From contig CM055109.1 of assembly GCA_029204225.1 (NCBI GenBank), forward strand, positions 28,828,361 through 28,892,360: DNA of 64,000 nucleotides, given 5' to 3'. Under the pieces are notes generated by a model. The model did not search any database. It was not told the origin of the DNA and saw only the letters and a program-made list of their open reading frames with translations. Shown here piece by piece: positions 23,938 through 39,300 of the stretch. The position numbers were made by a program, and so were the translations under genes. This DNA is from Diphasiastrum complanatum. Its lineage: Eukaryota; Streptophyta; Lycopodiopsida; Lycopodiales; Lycopodiaceae. Position 1 is the first letter of the stretch; each line of letters begins with the position of its first letter.

Positions 23938-24279
23938 TTGTCGATGATGTCAATAAACATCGGAGCCACCTATGAGCCATTTCCGAGTAGTTCTGCAGAC
24001 CGTGTAGAAACTCAAAAAAAATTGCAGGTCTGGATAATGAGTTGGACGAAGATTAAAATGTCGAGTAGTCGATTAGTAGGAGAATAATCTAACACTAGTG
24101 ACCATGTGAAAAGTTTTTACATTTAATGTGTGTGATCGGGCTAGGGATTGAAGAAAGACTTATGTATAGATTTGAATTATATTGCTTTACAACGTTCCAA
24201 CATTAATGAAGTAGCTACAGAGCTATATTATGGTTAGCTAAGATTAGCAACACTATTACCTTATTACAAAAACATTGAT

Positions 24280-24879
24280 ATGGATACTCATAAGGAACTC
24301 GCACAACTATGCAAAGAAATGGCTCTAAATTACTTGAGAAACACTAAATGGCTACACTACAACTCCTTAGTTGGAAATCGTCTTAAAAGTGCTATGAGTG
24401 AGATTGATTGGATTAAATCCCATTTACATATCAATGGTATAAATAAAGTGCAACACAACCCTTGCTTTATGTGCATTCAGTTTGTCAAAAGTCTTGCCTT
24501 ACAAAGATTATCTAGCTCGTCGGACTTTGTTCCGTTCCTTGATAATATTGATAATTCAATTGAAATCTCCATGAATGCATTAAAGGCTTCTTTTGACAAG
24601 ACTATACCAGATGACTTACATGGCAAAGAAATTCTCCCATATATATTATGTGCATTCAAAGCCCACATGTCTAAATATGATAAGAGGAGGGCTCTACCCT
24701 TCTATGTCTGTGAATTCATCCACCTAGCATCAAACATGCCTATCTTCAACTCATACAAAGTGATCGTTTCACAGGTTATAGCTACTATGTATTGTTGTAA
24801 CGACCAAAATACCCTGATTAATGAGGTGGAAAAACTAATAAATGCTTTTCAAAGGAATGGTTTCTTGAAAGACAAATAA
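24280..24879 (+). CDS. Orphan ORF, 199 codons, unknown function
   Basis: ATG at 24280 to TAA at 24877, uninterrupted in a region where other frames are closed. The composition is protein-like and balanced: hydrophobic residues are spaced as in helical domains, Lys, Asn and Ser are frequent, and there is no low complexity. It starts MDTHKELAQLCKEMALNYL and ends VEKLINAFQRNGFLKDK. There are six Cys, including CFMC near residues 68-71, but no zinc pattern, signal peptide or clear membrane segment. It lies 185 bp outside the copia-2 5' LTR, so it is not part of that element. It may belong to an unrecognised transposon, to an exon, or to chance. Confidence 0.4.
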   Translation: MDTHKELAQLCKEMALNYLRNTKWLHYNSLVGNRLKSAMSEIDWIKSHLHINGINKVQHNPCFMCIQFVKSLALQRLSSSSDFVPFLDNIDNSIEISMNALKASFDKTIPDDLHGKEILPYILCAFKAHMSKYDKRRALPFYVCEFIHLASNMPIFNSYKVIVSQVIATMYCCNDQNTLINEVEKLINAFQRNGFLKDK

Positions 24880-25040
24880 TGTATGATTGTCACCAATATC
24901 GTTAAAAGGAAACAATTTTCTAGGGCTTAAATATATAATACTTGATAGTGATAGGTTATTTTTGGCGAATAGTTACCATCCCCTCTTAGGGGTGCTAACT
25001 AACCCCTGAGATCTTATGCTAATTGCGGGATGATTGGTGG

Positions 25041-26520
<1,480 letters not shown>

Positions 26521-27100
26521 GTGTTGGAAATTAAGTCCACAGTTGTCTCCTTGGTGAATACAATTTCTATTTCAAGATTCTTCCCGCACGTTTAGGATTC
26601 AATGCAACCTCTTTTGGGTTCTATGTCTGCTCATCTGATACTTGCAGAAATCATAAAGTTTCCTATTTTGCTATTCTGCAAAATTACTCTCATTTTGTGT
26701 GTAGAATAATACTTGGTAAAATACACGAATTTTTGCAAGCAGTTCGACAACCTACAATTTCTACACAGAATGAATCGAATCAGACGAACTATTTGAAACC
26801 CGACTTCATCGAGTTTCGGCTAATCTACATCAAAAGGTATCCATTCTCGTCTAATTCTACATTCGAATGTCAAAACATCATGAAGAACATCAAAGGCCTG
26901 TTGACCACCCTCAATTTCTTCAACAATCAAGTCACTTGACACGGAAGTCTCCGACTTTTTCGACAACTTCATTCATCAACCGAAGTGTCCGACTTCTTCG
27001 ACAACTTCGTTCATCACCCGAAGTATCTGACTTCTTCCATCATCCAAAGTGTCTGAAGTGTCCGAAGTGTTCGAAGTCTCCGACTTCTTGAATTTTGGTG
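26521..27100 (+). repeat. LTR-like sequence with GAAGTGTCCGA tandem region
   Basis: Begins TGTTGGAAATTAAG and shares its first 33 bases with 11824-11856, then diverges. From about 26942 to 27095 the words GAAGT(C/G)TCCGAC(TT) recur at least six times, in the style of the GAAGT minisatellite of the copia-2 LTR. No TATA box, PBS or PPT was identified, so LTR status is tentative. Confidence 0.4.
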
Positions 27101-28297
<1,197 letters not shown>

Positions 28298-28600
28298 AAT
28301 TACAAATTTAACATTCAATTATCATTATACATTATCTTTGCATTATCTTTACTATTCTAACAATAATGCAACTATCTACTTTACAATCATTTCTCTCATT
28401 TTTTTTCCCTCCTCACTTTCTCTCACAAAAACACAAAAAAGAAATTTTATCTCCCAAAAAAAAAAAGCAAAACACAAAATAACTACCTACAATAACCACA
28501 ATGGAAGCTCCAAGCGCACTTCCAAACGCTCCAAAATCTCAAAACTTGCAAACAAAAAAGTGAGAAACAATTTGCAGAACTGCTCGAAATTATGAAAACC

Positions 28601-28655
28601 AAACAGACGTCGGATTCTGACGTCCCCAAAACACATCGGAATCCGACGTCTGTTT
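28601..28655. repeat. Perfect 17-bp inverted repeat (hairpin) with CGTCGGAT motifs
   Basis: AAACAGACGTCGGATTC at 28601-28617 pairs exactly with GAATCCGACGTCTGTTT at 28639-28655 across a 21-base loop. A further near-palindrome CGTCGGATTCCGACG is at 28712-28726, and CGTCGGATGTCATC at 28734-28747. The function is unknown. Confidence 0.8.
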
Positions 28656-28959
28656 TTCGTACCATGTCATATCAAAATAGTTGGTTGTCTCAAATCAATG
28701 ACGTGGACATCCGTCGGATTCCGACGACATCTACGTCGGATGTCATCTCATTTTTTTAACTAATTATGCCACGCCATATCCACGTATGCACTGTTGGAAT
28801 GCGACTACAAGTTTGAAAATTGGTTGCTGCCACAGTTTCCGGATCACCAAACGTCCAATTCATGTCGCAATCCCCGCGATGTGTTATTGTGACAAAGATT
28901 TCTTGATTTGTAGAAGGGATATTGGCTCCAAACTTGATGGAGATGGAGCATATGCCACC

Positions 28960-29900
28960 GGCCATCAATTTACAGGTCTAATAGCTTGTTGGACAGGTCA
29001 AGAGGAGTACTAAACAGGTTGTAAAATTTTCCAGCATGATTTCCTTATGGATTGAGAGCAATCCACCCTCCAAAAATCACCAAAAAAATGTTATTTTTTG
29101 GCTTTTTTTGGCCTTCTACAAGCCCAATTCATGGAATTTTTGGCGTTAACTTCAGGTACAACTTCAAAAGACTTTGTTTCAACTTTTGGCAAGGTCTACA
29201 AGGCACAGCATCTTAGTATCCAACTTTATGGGAAAAAAATAGCAAAAATGATGATTTTTAGCTATTTTCCAATTTTTTCTTCACCATAAAGTAGAGATTT
29301 ATGACATGCAACCGTTTCACAGCCACATGTAACTCAATTTACAAAATTATAGCCATCCTAAAGATCTGATCTTGCTGGATTTTAGCTCTTACTATCAGTT
29401 TCTAGTCAAAAACCATGAAATTCAAGCAATTTTTGACCAAAACATAGCCTAGAACCAAATATCATGGAAAGAACCGGCATGCATCAATAATTTTATCATT
29501 AATGATCTCTAAAATGAAAGTACAATTTCTGGAAAATTCAAATCTACAGAAGATTTGAGTTACACAAGAAAAAGCTCCAAAAAAATACAAATTGGCTTTC
29601 AAGGACAATTCTCCGTAAACCCAAAAAAAAAATTCGAGAGAATTGGATCTAAGCAACGTGCAAATGGAAACCGAGAGAAGACACCCACTTGGAATCTTGT
29701 TCTCCACCTGGATGAGAATACCAATTGATCCACACCAAAATTTTGACGAAAAGCAACTCCACTCCAAATTCTCCAATCTTCGTAAGCCTTGCTTTTATAC
29801 CAATGTAAGGGAAAGCTCCTCAAGATCCTGCTTACAAGACAAAACAATAGAAAACACACTATGGAGAAACTGCCCAACCAAGTCGAAGCAATCGATCAAT
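28960..29900 (-). repeat. Dispersed repeat, copy 2 (unknown family)
   Basis: Reverse complement resembles 13400-14310 over most of its length, with many substitutions and small indels. The plus frame 29643-29800 reads HPLGILFSTWMRIPIDPHQ, parallel to HPLGSLFTTRKRKQIDLHQ on the minus strand of copy 1. Confidence 0.65.
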
Positions 29901-31162
29901 CTCCAATAGCTTCAAGATGGCGCCCTCTACGTTTGATGCCAACCAATAGCAAGATTCAACCAAAGTATGAATGTTCCACTTAGCAACAGACCATCACAAA
30001 GCTAAATCCGGATGTCACATTGCTTAAACGGCCAGATCCAGGGAATTTCAGTCCCATGAGGCCTAATGGACAACAAGAACTGGTGCAACTATTATCAAAG
30101 CCCTGTCCTAAATTTTTTATATTGACGGTAGAAGAAATTCTTTGCGTTCAAGCATACCACGAAGAACTTGATAGACAAAGCAACCAAGCCAACATATCCT
30201 ATCCACATCTAAGTGAGTGGCAGTCATGGTTGTCGATGTTTGGACAGGTGGTGATCATGGCTACTATCATTGTCAAAATAGTTGTACAATGCAGTAACTA
30301 GCTAGTATAGATGACTAGCTTTATTTAGAGCGGTACTGCATCAACAAGACAATTAACAGTTGTCGATTTGAGTCAAGATCGCATGGGCTGGAATTGAGAA
30401 TGACAAGGGTTCGAATGTTCTATTCACTAGTTGTTCGAATCGAATATTCGAGCACTTGTCGATAGTCGGTAGACTCGATACTCCTTTGATAGCTCGACCT
30501 TCCTCGATAGTTTGATTGTAATTCTCATGTATTTCTGTAGACTATGTGACAATGCATGTAAATATGCAGCAACATGAATGAATCTAGATTAACAATGAGA
30601 TTTAGGGAGAGAAGGAATAAATCGAGCAGGTAATTATACCACATATATATAGAGCTCTCTATGGGCTCAAACAGGCACCCAGGGCTTGGTTTCAACGAAC
30701 CAAACTAGGTTAATAAATGCAAGGACAATGGCATCTTGCGAGTATAAGCCCAACCCAATGAGCATGATATTTAGAATTATAAACTAGGAATAAAAAGACT
30801 TGGAGAGATAGTTAGAGTAAAATAATGTTAAGGCCTCAAAATCAAGTTGGCTAAGGTTTCAAAATTAGAGGTCTCATAGGAATTATGCGGAAGCCCTTCC
30901 ATTCTAAAGAGAGCTCACATGAATAATGTGCAAAACACTTCTCATATTGTGAACCATTAGATTTTGTAGGGAGGGGCTTGGATTAGAATCCTTGCTAAAT
31001 TGGAATAGTCGATAAAAATAAGGAGTTGGGCATTTCTTAAGAATAAAAAGGCACCTCATGTACTTTCATTCCATGTTCAATAGAGAGGAGGAGATAAAAA
31101 CATCCTTGTATCTTATCTTTCTCAATTGGTCAGGATTGTTCTTTTATTGCTTTTGAAAACAT
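29901..31162. other. Unassigned sequence
   Basis: A plus-strand frame at 30020-30301 (about 90 codons) has no recognised domain. Near 30415-30510 TCGA words are frequent (TTCGAATCGAATATTCGAG). No supported gene. Confidence 0.4.
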
Positions 31163-31339
<177 letters not shown>

Positions 31340-31512
31340 TTCCACAGCCCATTGAGTTTGATCCCAATCTACCACTCAAATTCTATGAAATTTCATATCA
31401 ACTGCCACTTGCACTACTTTATTACCGAGCAACAATGATCAACGAAAAATGAGAGAGTCGTCTCACTACATGGACGATACAATGCTTCTTGAAAAACCCC
31501 CACCTGCGCTTC

Positions 31513-32049
31513 ATGCCACTCAAACATGAGGAGAGCATCGAGCACTTAACCTACATGGATTATGTTAGTATTTACCTCATCACAAAGCATTGGCGTAATG
31601 AGAAAAGAGTTGATGCAAGTTTTACGCAAGTGAAAATTCATCCACGCTTTTCTTGGGACAAATTTTCTTTCAAAGCAGTATCAACTTCCAACAAGTGTCG
31701 TGGGCCCGTCACCAGTTTAGGTGGAGAAATTCAAATGCTCGATGTACATCGTAAAGCCACCATCTGCCATTTATCAAACCTACTGGAAATGGTATGTTAT
31801 AGTGAAAATTGTGCCCAACTATTACAATGCTACAATGCATGCTTGACTAGGATGTTGCAAACTTCTTCATCGTCCTCAACTGCAAGCATGTCATCCTCCT
31901 TTAGTTCATCTTCTACTTCATCAATAATGTCTTCCACGGCAAAAAACAAAATTCCAAATGAAGTACTTAAACCCATGGGGCCATCACAACCAGCACGAGG
32001 ATCTAGCAATCAATTTTTCATTGTAAAGACCAGCTTATCCATATTCTAG
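31513..32049 (+). CDS. Hypothetical 178-codon ORF with Ser-rich C-terminal half
   Basis: First ATG at 31513; the frame is open upstream to a TGA at 31450. The N-terminal part (MPLKHEESIEHLTYMDYVSI, FTQVKIHPRFSWDKF) looks globular. From about residue 114 it is Ser/Thr-rich (a run of roughly 40 residues), then a short basic tail. There is no known domain. It ends about 430 bp upstream of the hAT relic on the same strand and might be the transposase N-terminal region, but no BED finger is visible. Confidence 0.3.
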   Translation: MPLKHEESIEHLTYMDYVSIYLITKHWRNEKRVDASFTQVKIHPRFSWDKFSFKAVSTSNKCRGPVTSLGGEIQMLDVHRKATICHLSNLLEMVCYSENCAQLLQCYNACLTRMLQTSSSSSTASMSSSFSSSSTSSIMSSTAKNKIPNEVLKPMGPSQPARGSSNQFFIVKTSLSIF

Positions 32050-32469
32050 TACCTCAAGTGAAACCTACACAAACTTGTAAGAACCCCAACAATGTTGAAG
32101 GTCCTCTTAACTTGATCTGAGACAAAGATTCCAAGAATCTATCACAAATGTCACTAAGTCTCATGGACCTTCTACCAATCCAAAGGAGAATCTAGCTTGG
32201 GATCAACTCACCCCACTCACCGAAACAAAGACAATCCATTCTTCAAAATTGCGGTCACAATGTCTTCTCAAGAGGGGGGAGACCCAAAGGTAGAATTCTC
32301 CACCTCAGAGGCCATTCTCTAGATTTGATTGGCACTGCAAGGATTCAAATACATAACAAGGTATCTCTATCTTAGATAACTGACAGGTAGGGTATTAGCC
32401 CAAGTATGGTAGAACATGATATCCACTGGGCCAGGGAGTATATACCCATCCATGACCTCTATACAACAT

Positions 32470-33540
32470 TAGTATATTCCTCCTACCTATGAAACAATAT
32501 GAGAGAAGTTGCTTCATCTTGAGAAGGCCAAATTTGACAAAAGAGTAGAGAAAATCCATGAGGAATGGAATAGATATAATGTCTTCCTGATCGACGATGG
32601 TTGGAGCAATACTAGGTGTTGATCTATTCAAGGTAGATTAGACCTCAGATAATTCAGAAGGTGAAAAGAGTGTAGAGAAGCTTTTTTCGATTTGGGTTGA
32701 AGTTGTGGACAAAGTTGGACTACAACATGTCATTTAGTTTCTTTGAAATGAGAAGGACTCCAATAGGACAATCGAGAGGGCTTTTGATGCAAAGGTATTC
32801 TCACATATGGCTCACACCTTGCATGACACATTGGTTGAATAACTTGTTGAAGCTTCAATGGATAGCTCCTCTCATAGAGATTGGGAAAAAGATTGTCCTT
32901 GTCATCATTCATGGTGATCACTACATTCTTGTCATCTTTCATAAGTTCTCAAGTGTGGAGCTACTTAAGTATTCTAAGATCCGATTTGACAACAATCTTA
33001 TATTGCTAGAGTGCCTATATGAAGTACAACATTCTTTGAGGTAACTTGTGCCTTTGGATGAGTGGATGGATTGGCCAATGCATTCCAATACACTTGCTCC
33101 TTGCATTGTTTGGATGAGGCTTATTGAACTGATGTGAGGCGTCAAATGATTGTGACAATGATGAGGTCATGGATGGAGAGGAGCCTTGTGTTGGTGAAAT
33201 GTACGAGGGAATGAATTGGATGATAGGAAATATCATGAAGATGGGGACATATCATAAGATATGGCTATGGTTCATTGGGAGTAGTATTATGTCACACTTC
33301 ATGTCGTTGCTTTTGTTTTGGACCCAATATTTCAAGAGAAAAATACATAGAAAAATGTCAAGGTTTCACCAAGATGGGAGGTTGGCTTGAAAACATTGGT
33401 TCACAAAGAAGAGTGAATAGGAATCAACTCCCTTTCTACATAAAGGAGGGCTGGTTTGGCTTAGAGGATGCACATGCTAACAAGTGCGCAGTCCACAAAT
33501 GGTCACTATTTGTATCATTAGCTGTGTTATTAGAATAGCC
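32470..33540 (+). pseudogene. hAT-family transposase relic (DUF659 region)
   Basis: Blocks match the DUF659 domain of plant hAT transposases in order. They are PPTYETI (32479-32499), LLHLEKAKFDKRVEKIHEEW and LIDDGWSNTR (32503-32620), then HIWLTPCMTHWLNNLLKLQW (from about 32802), IEIGKKIVLVIIHGDHYILV and YSKIRFDNNLILLECL (to 33044). Further on are a GEMYEGMNWMIGNIMK block (about 33190) and VTLHVVAFVLDPIFQ (33291-33335), the conserved LH.AA..L(D/N)P.F site. Stops and frame changes separate the blocks. The C-terminal dimerisation domain and TIRs were not found. The intact protein would excise and insert DNA. Confidence 0.75.
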
Positions 33541-35189
33541 ACGATTGCAGCATTCTTTTGGCATTATAGGCACCTTGAAGAGGAATCTCCTAGGAGTTGA
33601 GAAGGCCATAACTTGGGTTTTGTGAATGGAAAGTTATGTTTGCTAGAGCTATTAGAATAGCCACGAAGAGGATTCTCGTGTAGAGGACTCTAAAACTCCT
33701 AAGATGTAAGCTCTTTGATAATTTTTTATTAGCAAGATCTATGACTTTTTGAGTTTTGAGTTTTGTAAGCACAAACACAATACGTATCTATATATAATTT
33801 TTGAAATTGTTGACGATGTGGCACATGCATATTCAAATATCGTTCCTGTTTTTGGGGCCCCACATTAAAAAAGCTTATGTATTTTGGTGACTATGATGTG
33901 TCATGTATGCTAAGTTTTGTCTCATTGGCAAGTATCTATCCAGCATGCTCATATATCTCCATCTTCCAAAACCTTATAATGCTTATAAATCAATCTCTGA
34001 TTCATGCCATGTAACTCTAATGCCTCGTTGCTCTAAACCTCAATAATATGTATCAGATTACAAGATGACTACTTCAGAAGGTGCCACTAAAGTATGAGAA
34101 AAAACTGCAACCAGTGGCATAACTACTACCAAAGCTGGGATACTCAGCATAAGACACAATGTAGCATGAATGGAAACTTTGACAATACCAACAAAGATAT
34201 GAAGCATCCACAAAAAAAGATGTGAAGTATTAGTAGCAGATATCAATACCATTGGAAAAAAAGGATCGACGGACTGCAATATGTCATGCTTGCCCAAAAA
34301 AACAGCTTGTTATAGCTCACAGTAGGAAGATGTATGCCAGTCCAATAGACCTGAACGGTGTTGTTGGCAGATTTTCTTTTTTCTAAAAAGGGCCGACCTG
34401 CATGAAAAAAAAGTAGCCTGCTTTGGGTAGGCAGACAACCAAATGAGCGGCGCACATCGCACTGTGCCAGGTCGTCGGCAGTTCAACCTATATGGAACAG
34501 CCAATAAGCTAATGTAAGGAAAACAAGCAAGGGATAAGCAAGGCTAACTAACTGATCGGGCCAGTAGAAGGGAGTGTTGTTGCACAAAGGCGCAGTAGGT
34601 GGGCAGACAAGGGACTCCGGGATTAGGAGAGTAGTACAGATGAGGCACCCCTTTACCAACCTCACTAGAACAATTGTGGAGAATCTCTAGAATGTTGAAC
34701 TGCTTTGATGCAGTTGTTAGTGGAGAGACAAACTTGCTCTAAGATCCCACCTGCCTAAGAAAGTGCCGTGATATTATGTTACAGGCAAAACAACACATAT
34801 TGCATGAAACAATGAAAGATACTACAAAAAGAGCGATCGATCATTGAAGAGCAATGACAATATGACACTATTCATAAGCGTAATGATAAGGACGAGCTGA
34901 TTTTAAGCTAAATGTCAGCTATAGCTAAGCCAAGCGTTAGAGATACTGTACACTATCAACCTGCCAAATGAGGAGGTATCATGCCTATTTATGGCTCCTA
35001 GTGTGTCCAACGACTTGTGCTAGGAACCTAAACAGACTTAGCAACCTTATCCAAATGCCAAGTTGCTAATAATAACACTTAGGGACCTTATAATACTACA
35101 GATAAGACCTACAAAAGCTTATCTTAATGCTAGCAAGGCAAGATCAATCGTTATGAACCAATAATAATGAGTAGTGTGCAAGGGGCCAA
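33541..35189. other. Unassigned sequence
   Basis: A 17-base word TATTAGAATAGCCACGA occurs twice (near 33527 and 33650). Minus-strand frames between 34058 and 34665 are hydrophobic but carry no family motif. No supported gene. Confidence 0.4.
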
Positions 35190-35420
35190 ATTCCAGTGAC
35201 GGTGACGGTGACGGTCCAGACATGAGGGTCCGGGCCGGACATTTCGTGTCCGCGTCCGCGGACGTGTCCAATTTTTTTTTTTTTTTGGGGTTTTTAATGC
35301 TATTTAACAATAAAAAAAAATAAAAATAAAAAAAGTGGACGCGTCCGGACCCCCGGACGCACCCCTGGCGCCGCGTCCACGCCCGGACACGGACGCGCGT
35401 CCGGACGCAGGGTCCACTTC
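35190..35420. repeat. GC-rich patch with CGTCCGGAC inverted words
   Basis: GACGGT is repeated about four times at 35196-35216. Then a very GC-rich stretch, interrupted by poly-T and A-rich sequence, contains GTCCGGGCCGGAC, GTCCGCGTCCGCGGACG, GACGCGTCCGGACCCCCGGA and CACGCCCGGACACGGACGCG. The left and right GC blocks are loosely inverse to each other around the AT-rich centre (35265-35335). Confidence 0.7.
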
Positions 35421-36364
35421 CTTAGTTCCAGTCTTCAAAACATAGCCTATAACAGGCTCATTATTCTCAAGTTTTAACACACGAGTGTAACATACCTTGC
35501 ATATAACCGAAAACAATGACTTGCACGAGACACCTGCTGAGGTTCTTTGCAAGATATCTGATAACCTTCATCAAGCAAAGACTGCTGATAACCATAGGGT
35601 TCCCTCATGCCAAACTTTAAAGAAACTTTCATGCTTCGAAGCTTTTTTTAATGAAAACATCCTACTTTCAGCTAAGATCACTTTTAATGATTTGTACTGA
35701 TGAGAAAGAAAACTCCTTGAGAGTACGCAACTCAATTTTTGCGTCAAAAAGGAAAGCCTACTCATATTATTCAGACATGAATGAGAGTATGAATACATCT
35801 ACTTTCTGGAAACAATAAAGACAAACTTTTAAGTATCAAATAGAGACAGCTAAGGTTCAGCTATGCTTCAGATAATAAAGTGAACTCTTTATCCCACATA
35901 TCAAAATAACCGTTTGAAATTACTGACAGGTAAATATATAGAGAATCAAAATTTGTTATGTCATCTAAATTGAGTTTGTACATTCAGCATGAAAGGTCAA
36001 AAGTTAAGCTCGTCAGACAAATTGTACAGCTACACCTGGCAGAATGTCCTCTTTAGAGTACACTCAAACAACTAAGCCATTAAAGCTTACTATGCCAGTC
36101 CTCAATTGAAGACTAATATGAATTGAATTTGGATCTATCTATATCTGCCTTGAAGAATTGTACCATTCGCCTTCTGTCACTAAACATTGCCGATAAAATT
36201 TTACAAACCAAGGCTACTTTATGGCAATATAGGTACACAAAATCTAGACGACAAAATCTCTGATCCAAGCAACAGGTCATCATGATCCCCAGAGGCTAGC
36301 AACCCACATTGCACTTTTAATATTGAAGACAAGACACTATCAAACAAGATGAAAGGACATCCCT
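35421..36364. other. 3' flank of the DHAR gene
   Basis: No separate gene recognised. The first few hundred bases below 36365 are presumably the 3' UTR of the minus-strand gene; no canonical AATAAA was seen just after the stop. Confidence 0.5.
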
Positions 36365-39300
36365 TCACTGGCTCAGAGCTGTTCGTGCTAAATTTCGTTC
36401 CCAGCCGCGGATCACTAGATCTTCAGAAGGTTTTGTTTTTGTAAAACTTGGTCTCGTGAACAATTTCTGCAGTTAAATGTAGAGATAGAAGATTAGATTC
36501 TTGCAAGAAAGAAACAAAAAAAGTGGCTAAGATCCTAATATTTACAGCATCAGTTTTTTGTCTCCATATTTGTTGTGACACGACTTGGGGGGGGGGGGAG
36601 GGGGCTGTCGGGGGCATTCACTGGGCTAACAGCAAGATTTAGCTCACCGTCATGTAAGCATCCACGTATTTCAATTCTGAAGGCAATTCCCATTGCTTGA
36701 AATGCTTCAAAGCAACACCCATATGGTACAGCTTGGGAGCCAGATTTGTGTCAATCATGGATAAAAATCTGCCATTCACAAAAGGATTCTGAACAGCAAG
36801 ATATCTCAGCAATCTCACTTTTCCAAAGCTCACAATAGTAATTGCTGACTTCAAAAATGGTTCTCAAATAGACATCTCAAGCAGAAAACCCATCTTCAAA
36901 TTTGGTTGCAAACCAGACATATGGTTATACTTACTTTATATGCAGCATCCTCAATTTTAAGATGCTCGTTCAGATCTTGGAGCTCTTGAATAAGAGCTTG
37001 CTCAGAGCCATCACTAGGATCTTTGCTTTTTAAAAACTTTACAAACATCGGGAAAATTTTCAAACCGCTGCATGCAAACCAGTAAAACATAAGTCCCTGA
37101 AGCACCACTGACAGCAACTTAATTAAGAAATGCATACAGATTGATAATGGTGGTTTTTGGTCTGTGACAAAGTTGTCAATTGAGGTAATTAAGATACTGA
37201 AATTGTAACAGCAGCCTCAATACCAGATTTACAAAAAGCTGATCAAAGTGGGTAATTATGACAAATAAAAAATGTGTTGGTATTGGACAAAACAAAAGGC
37301 AGGCATTGGCATCCATGGTAACCACTGGACAGTGTCTTTTTATCTTAAACAGCCTGGCTTTTAGGTTTCCTGGGTGCCCATTTTCGTTCTACATAAGAAA
37401 AAGGGCTGGCAATTAACTTCCTGAAGGCTGAGATAGCTATGAAGCAGATGGCTGTAAATACAACATAATTGGCTGATTAACCCATGAAGTTGCATATGGG
37501 CATTTCCCAATTTGGCTTGTAAAGGTTTCTGTCGAGGACCGACCCATGTGATTTATGACCAGAAATTTATATCATTAGAGCTTTGAAGGTTTCTTTTTGT
37601 AACTAACCATTGAAAATTAGTTCATTTTTTCTCATTTTAACATAGATTCCTTTTTACTCGGTGTGCGTATTTGACTTGACTATACAATGATTCAATTCAC
37701 TTTCAATCCAGAGTCTATTAGGAATATAAGCTTCAAACGTGATACTATAGTTAATATAGTTTGTTCATAACCGGGACTCGACCCACTATCGACATATGTG
37801 TCGGGCGTGTGTCCTGTAACAGCTACCTGGGCCATGCTAGGTAGCCACACGTAAGAAGTTAAATAAGGTCTATGCTATACTCGAGGGCATGTCTTGATTT
37901 TGTCATCAAAAATGGCCTACATGAAGTCTTATTAGTGTGATGAGTGTTAGGCTGATTAGTGGACACTTGTTAACCCCATACAGTGAGGGTTTCTCCTTAA
38001 GTATATAGTTTTTTCTCTTTGTTATTGATAACTTTTGCTTTTGCTACTCAAAGGGCTTGTAATGCTTATAGCTATGGTGATTGTGATATGATCTGCATAA
38101 TTCAGTGGATCCACTTCTCAAGAGATTTTGTCATCGTATCAGAGTTGTAGGGTCCTGCAAGTGTGTACGATTGGAAGAAGCTATTCAAACAGCTTGATTC
38201 ACCAACACATCTAGCATCAGTTGTGGGAACCTCGGAAGGACACGATACAAGTGTGTAAGCAGTCCGAGTGGCAGGAAAAAGCAAATTTCCTCTGATTGAG
38301 ATCACAATATGTGGCTCAGTGTGAAGAAATTTGCTGAAAACAAAAAAAGAAATTGCTTTGTAAAGTGGCTAGCTAGCTGTTTCAAAAAACTGATCGGAAC
38401 TTTCTCAATACTTCATCAAAAACTGAGCATAGTGGATCAAAAGATAGAGCAAGGTAGGGCAACCTTAGTGCTAAAGGTTTCGGCAATAGGTTTATAGTGT
38501 GTGTGAAGAAACTAGCTATGGTGGCCAGGGTCTTGAAAAATGTAAACCCACAAATCTTTTTCTACAGGTGGCAATATTGGGCACTGTAAATTCTTGTAAT
38601 CAGCAACTTTTCTACCACAAGAATGTTTTCTGATTTTCCTTCCCTTACATCTTCTAACTAATATTACCGTAATCTTTAGAACATTCCAAAATATCCTATT
38701 GATCCTGATTCTAGAAACAGGTCCCTCATCTATACATATTATGGATTCCTCCTAAAATCTATGCAATAGATGTTTCTCCTAAATAACTTTCTATCACCTA
38801 CTTCTCCCCCTTTTAATAAGAAACTACACGAGCTTCCAAGAGGCGCATATCAGTCTAGATCTACTTAGGTGAAGAACTGTGAAAAATCTCAAAAGTCAAA
38901 AATATGTATTGCATCAACGTAAATTAATACGATTAATGTCCCAACACATTTGTCGAATGACTTATTCAAAGATTTTGTGTTACCCCATAGAGAATTGACC
39001 CGTATAATCAGAAAGGCTTGATTGGTTCTACTGATATGCCAAACCTAAAAAATCAAATTTTCTAAAAAATCAAATTTTTGAATGAGTTCTGCCCGTCGGG
39101 CCTTATGACTATTCAGATCTATTTGATTTGAGTGTCATATGGCATATCATTTTAAATCAGTTTCTCGAGTTGTTCTTTTAATGATTAATGGCTTCCAGTT
39201 AATCAAGAAAACTCTTTTCCTCTTATTCATTGGCTTAATGGTTTTGGGTCTTAGGGCCATGCATGCCCTTTCATGAAACCACGACGGTGGCGAAAGGGTG

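Noticed and set aside
29462-29909. Minus-strand hydrophobic frames and plus frames at the dispersed repeat as host genes
   Set aside because: The region is repeated at 13400-14310 with stops; no domain or splice structure.
34058-34665. Hydrophobic minus-strand frames as a membrane protein gene
   Set aside because: Frames are short and overlapping, and no family motif or consistent splice sites were found.
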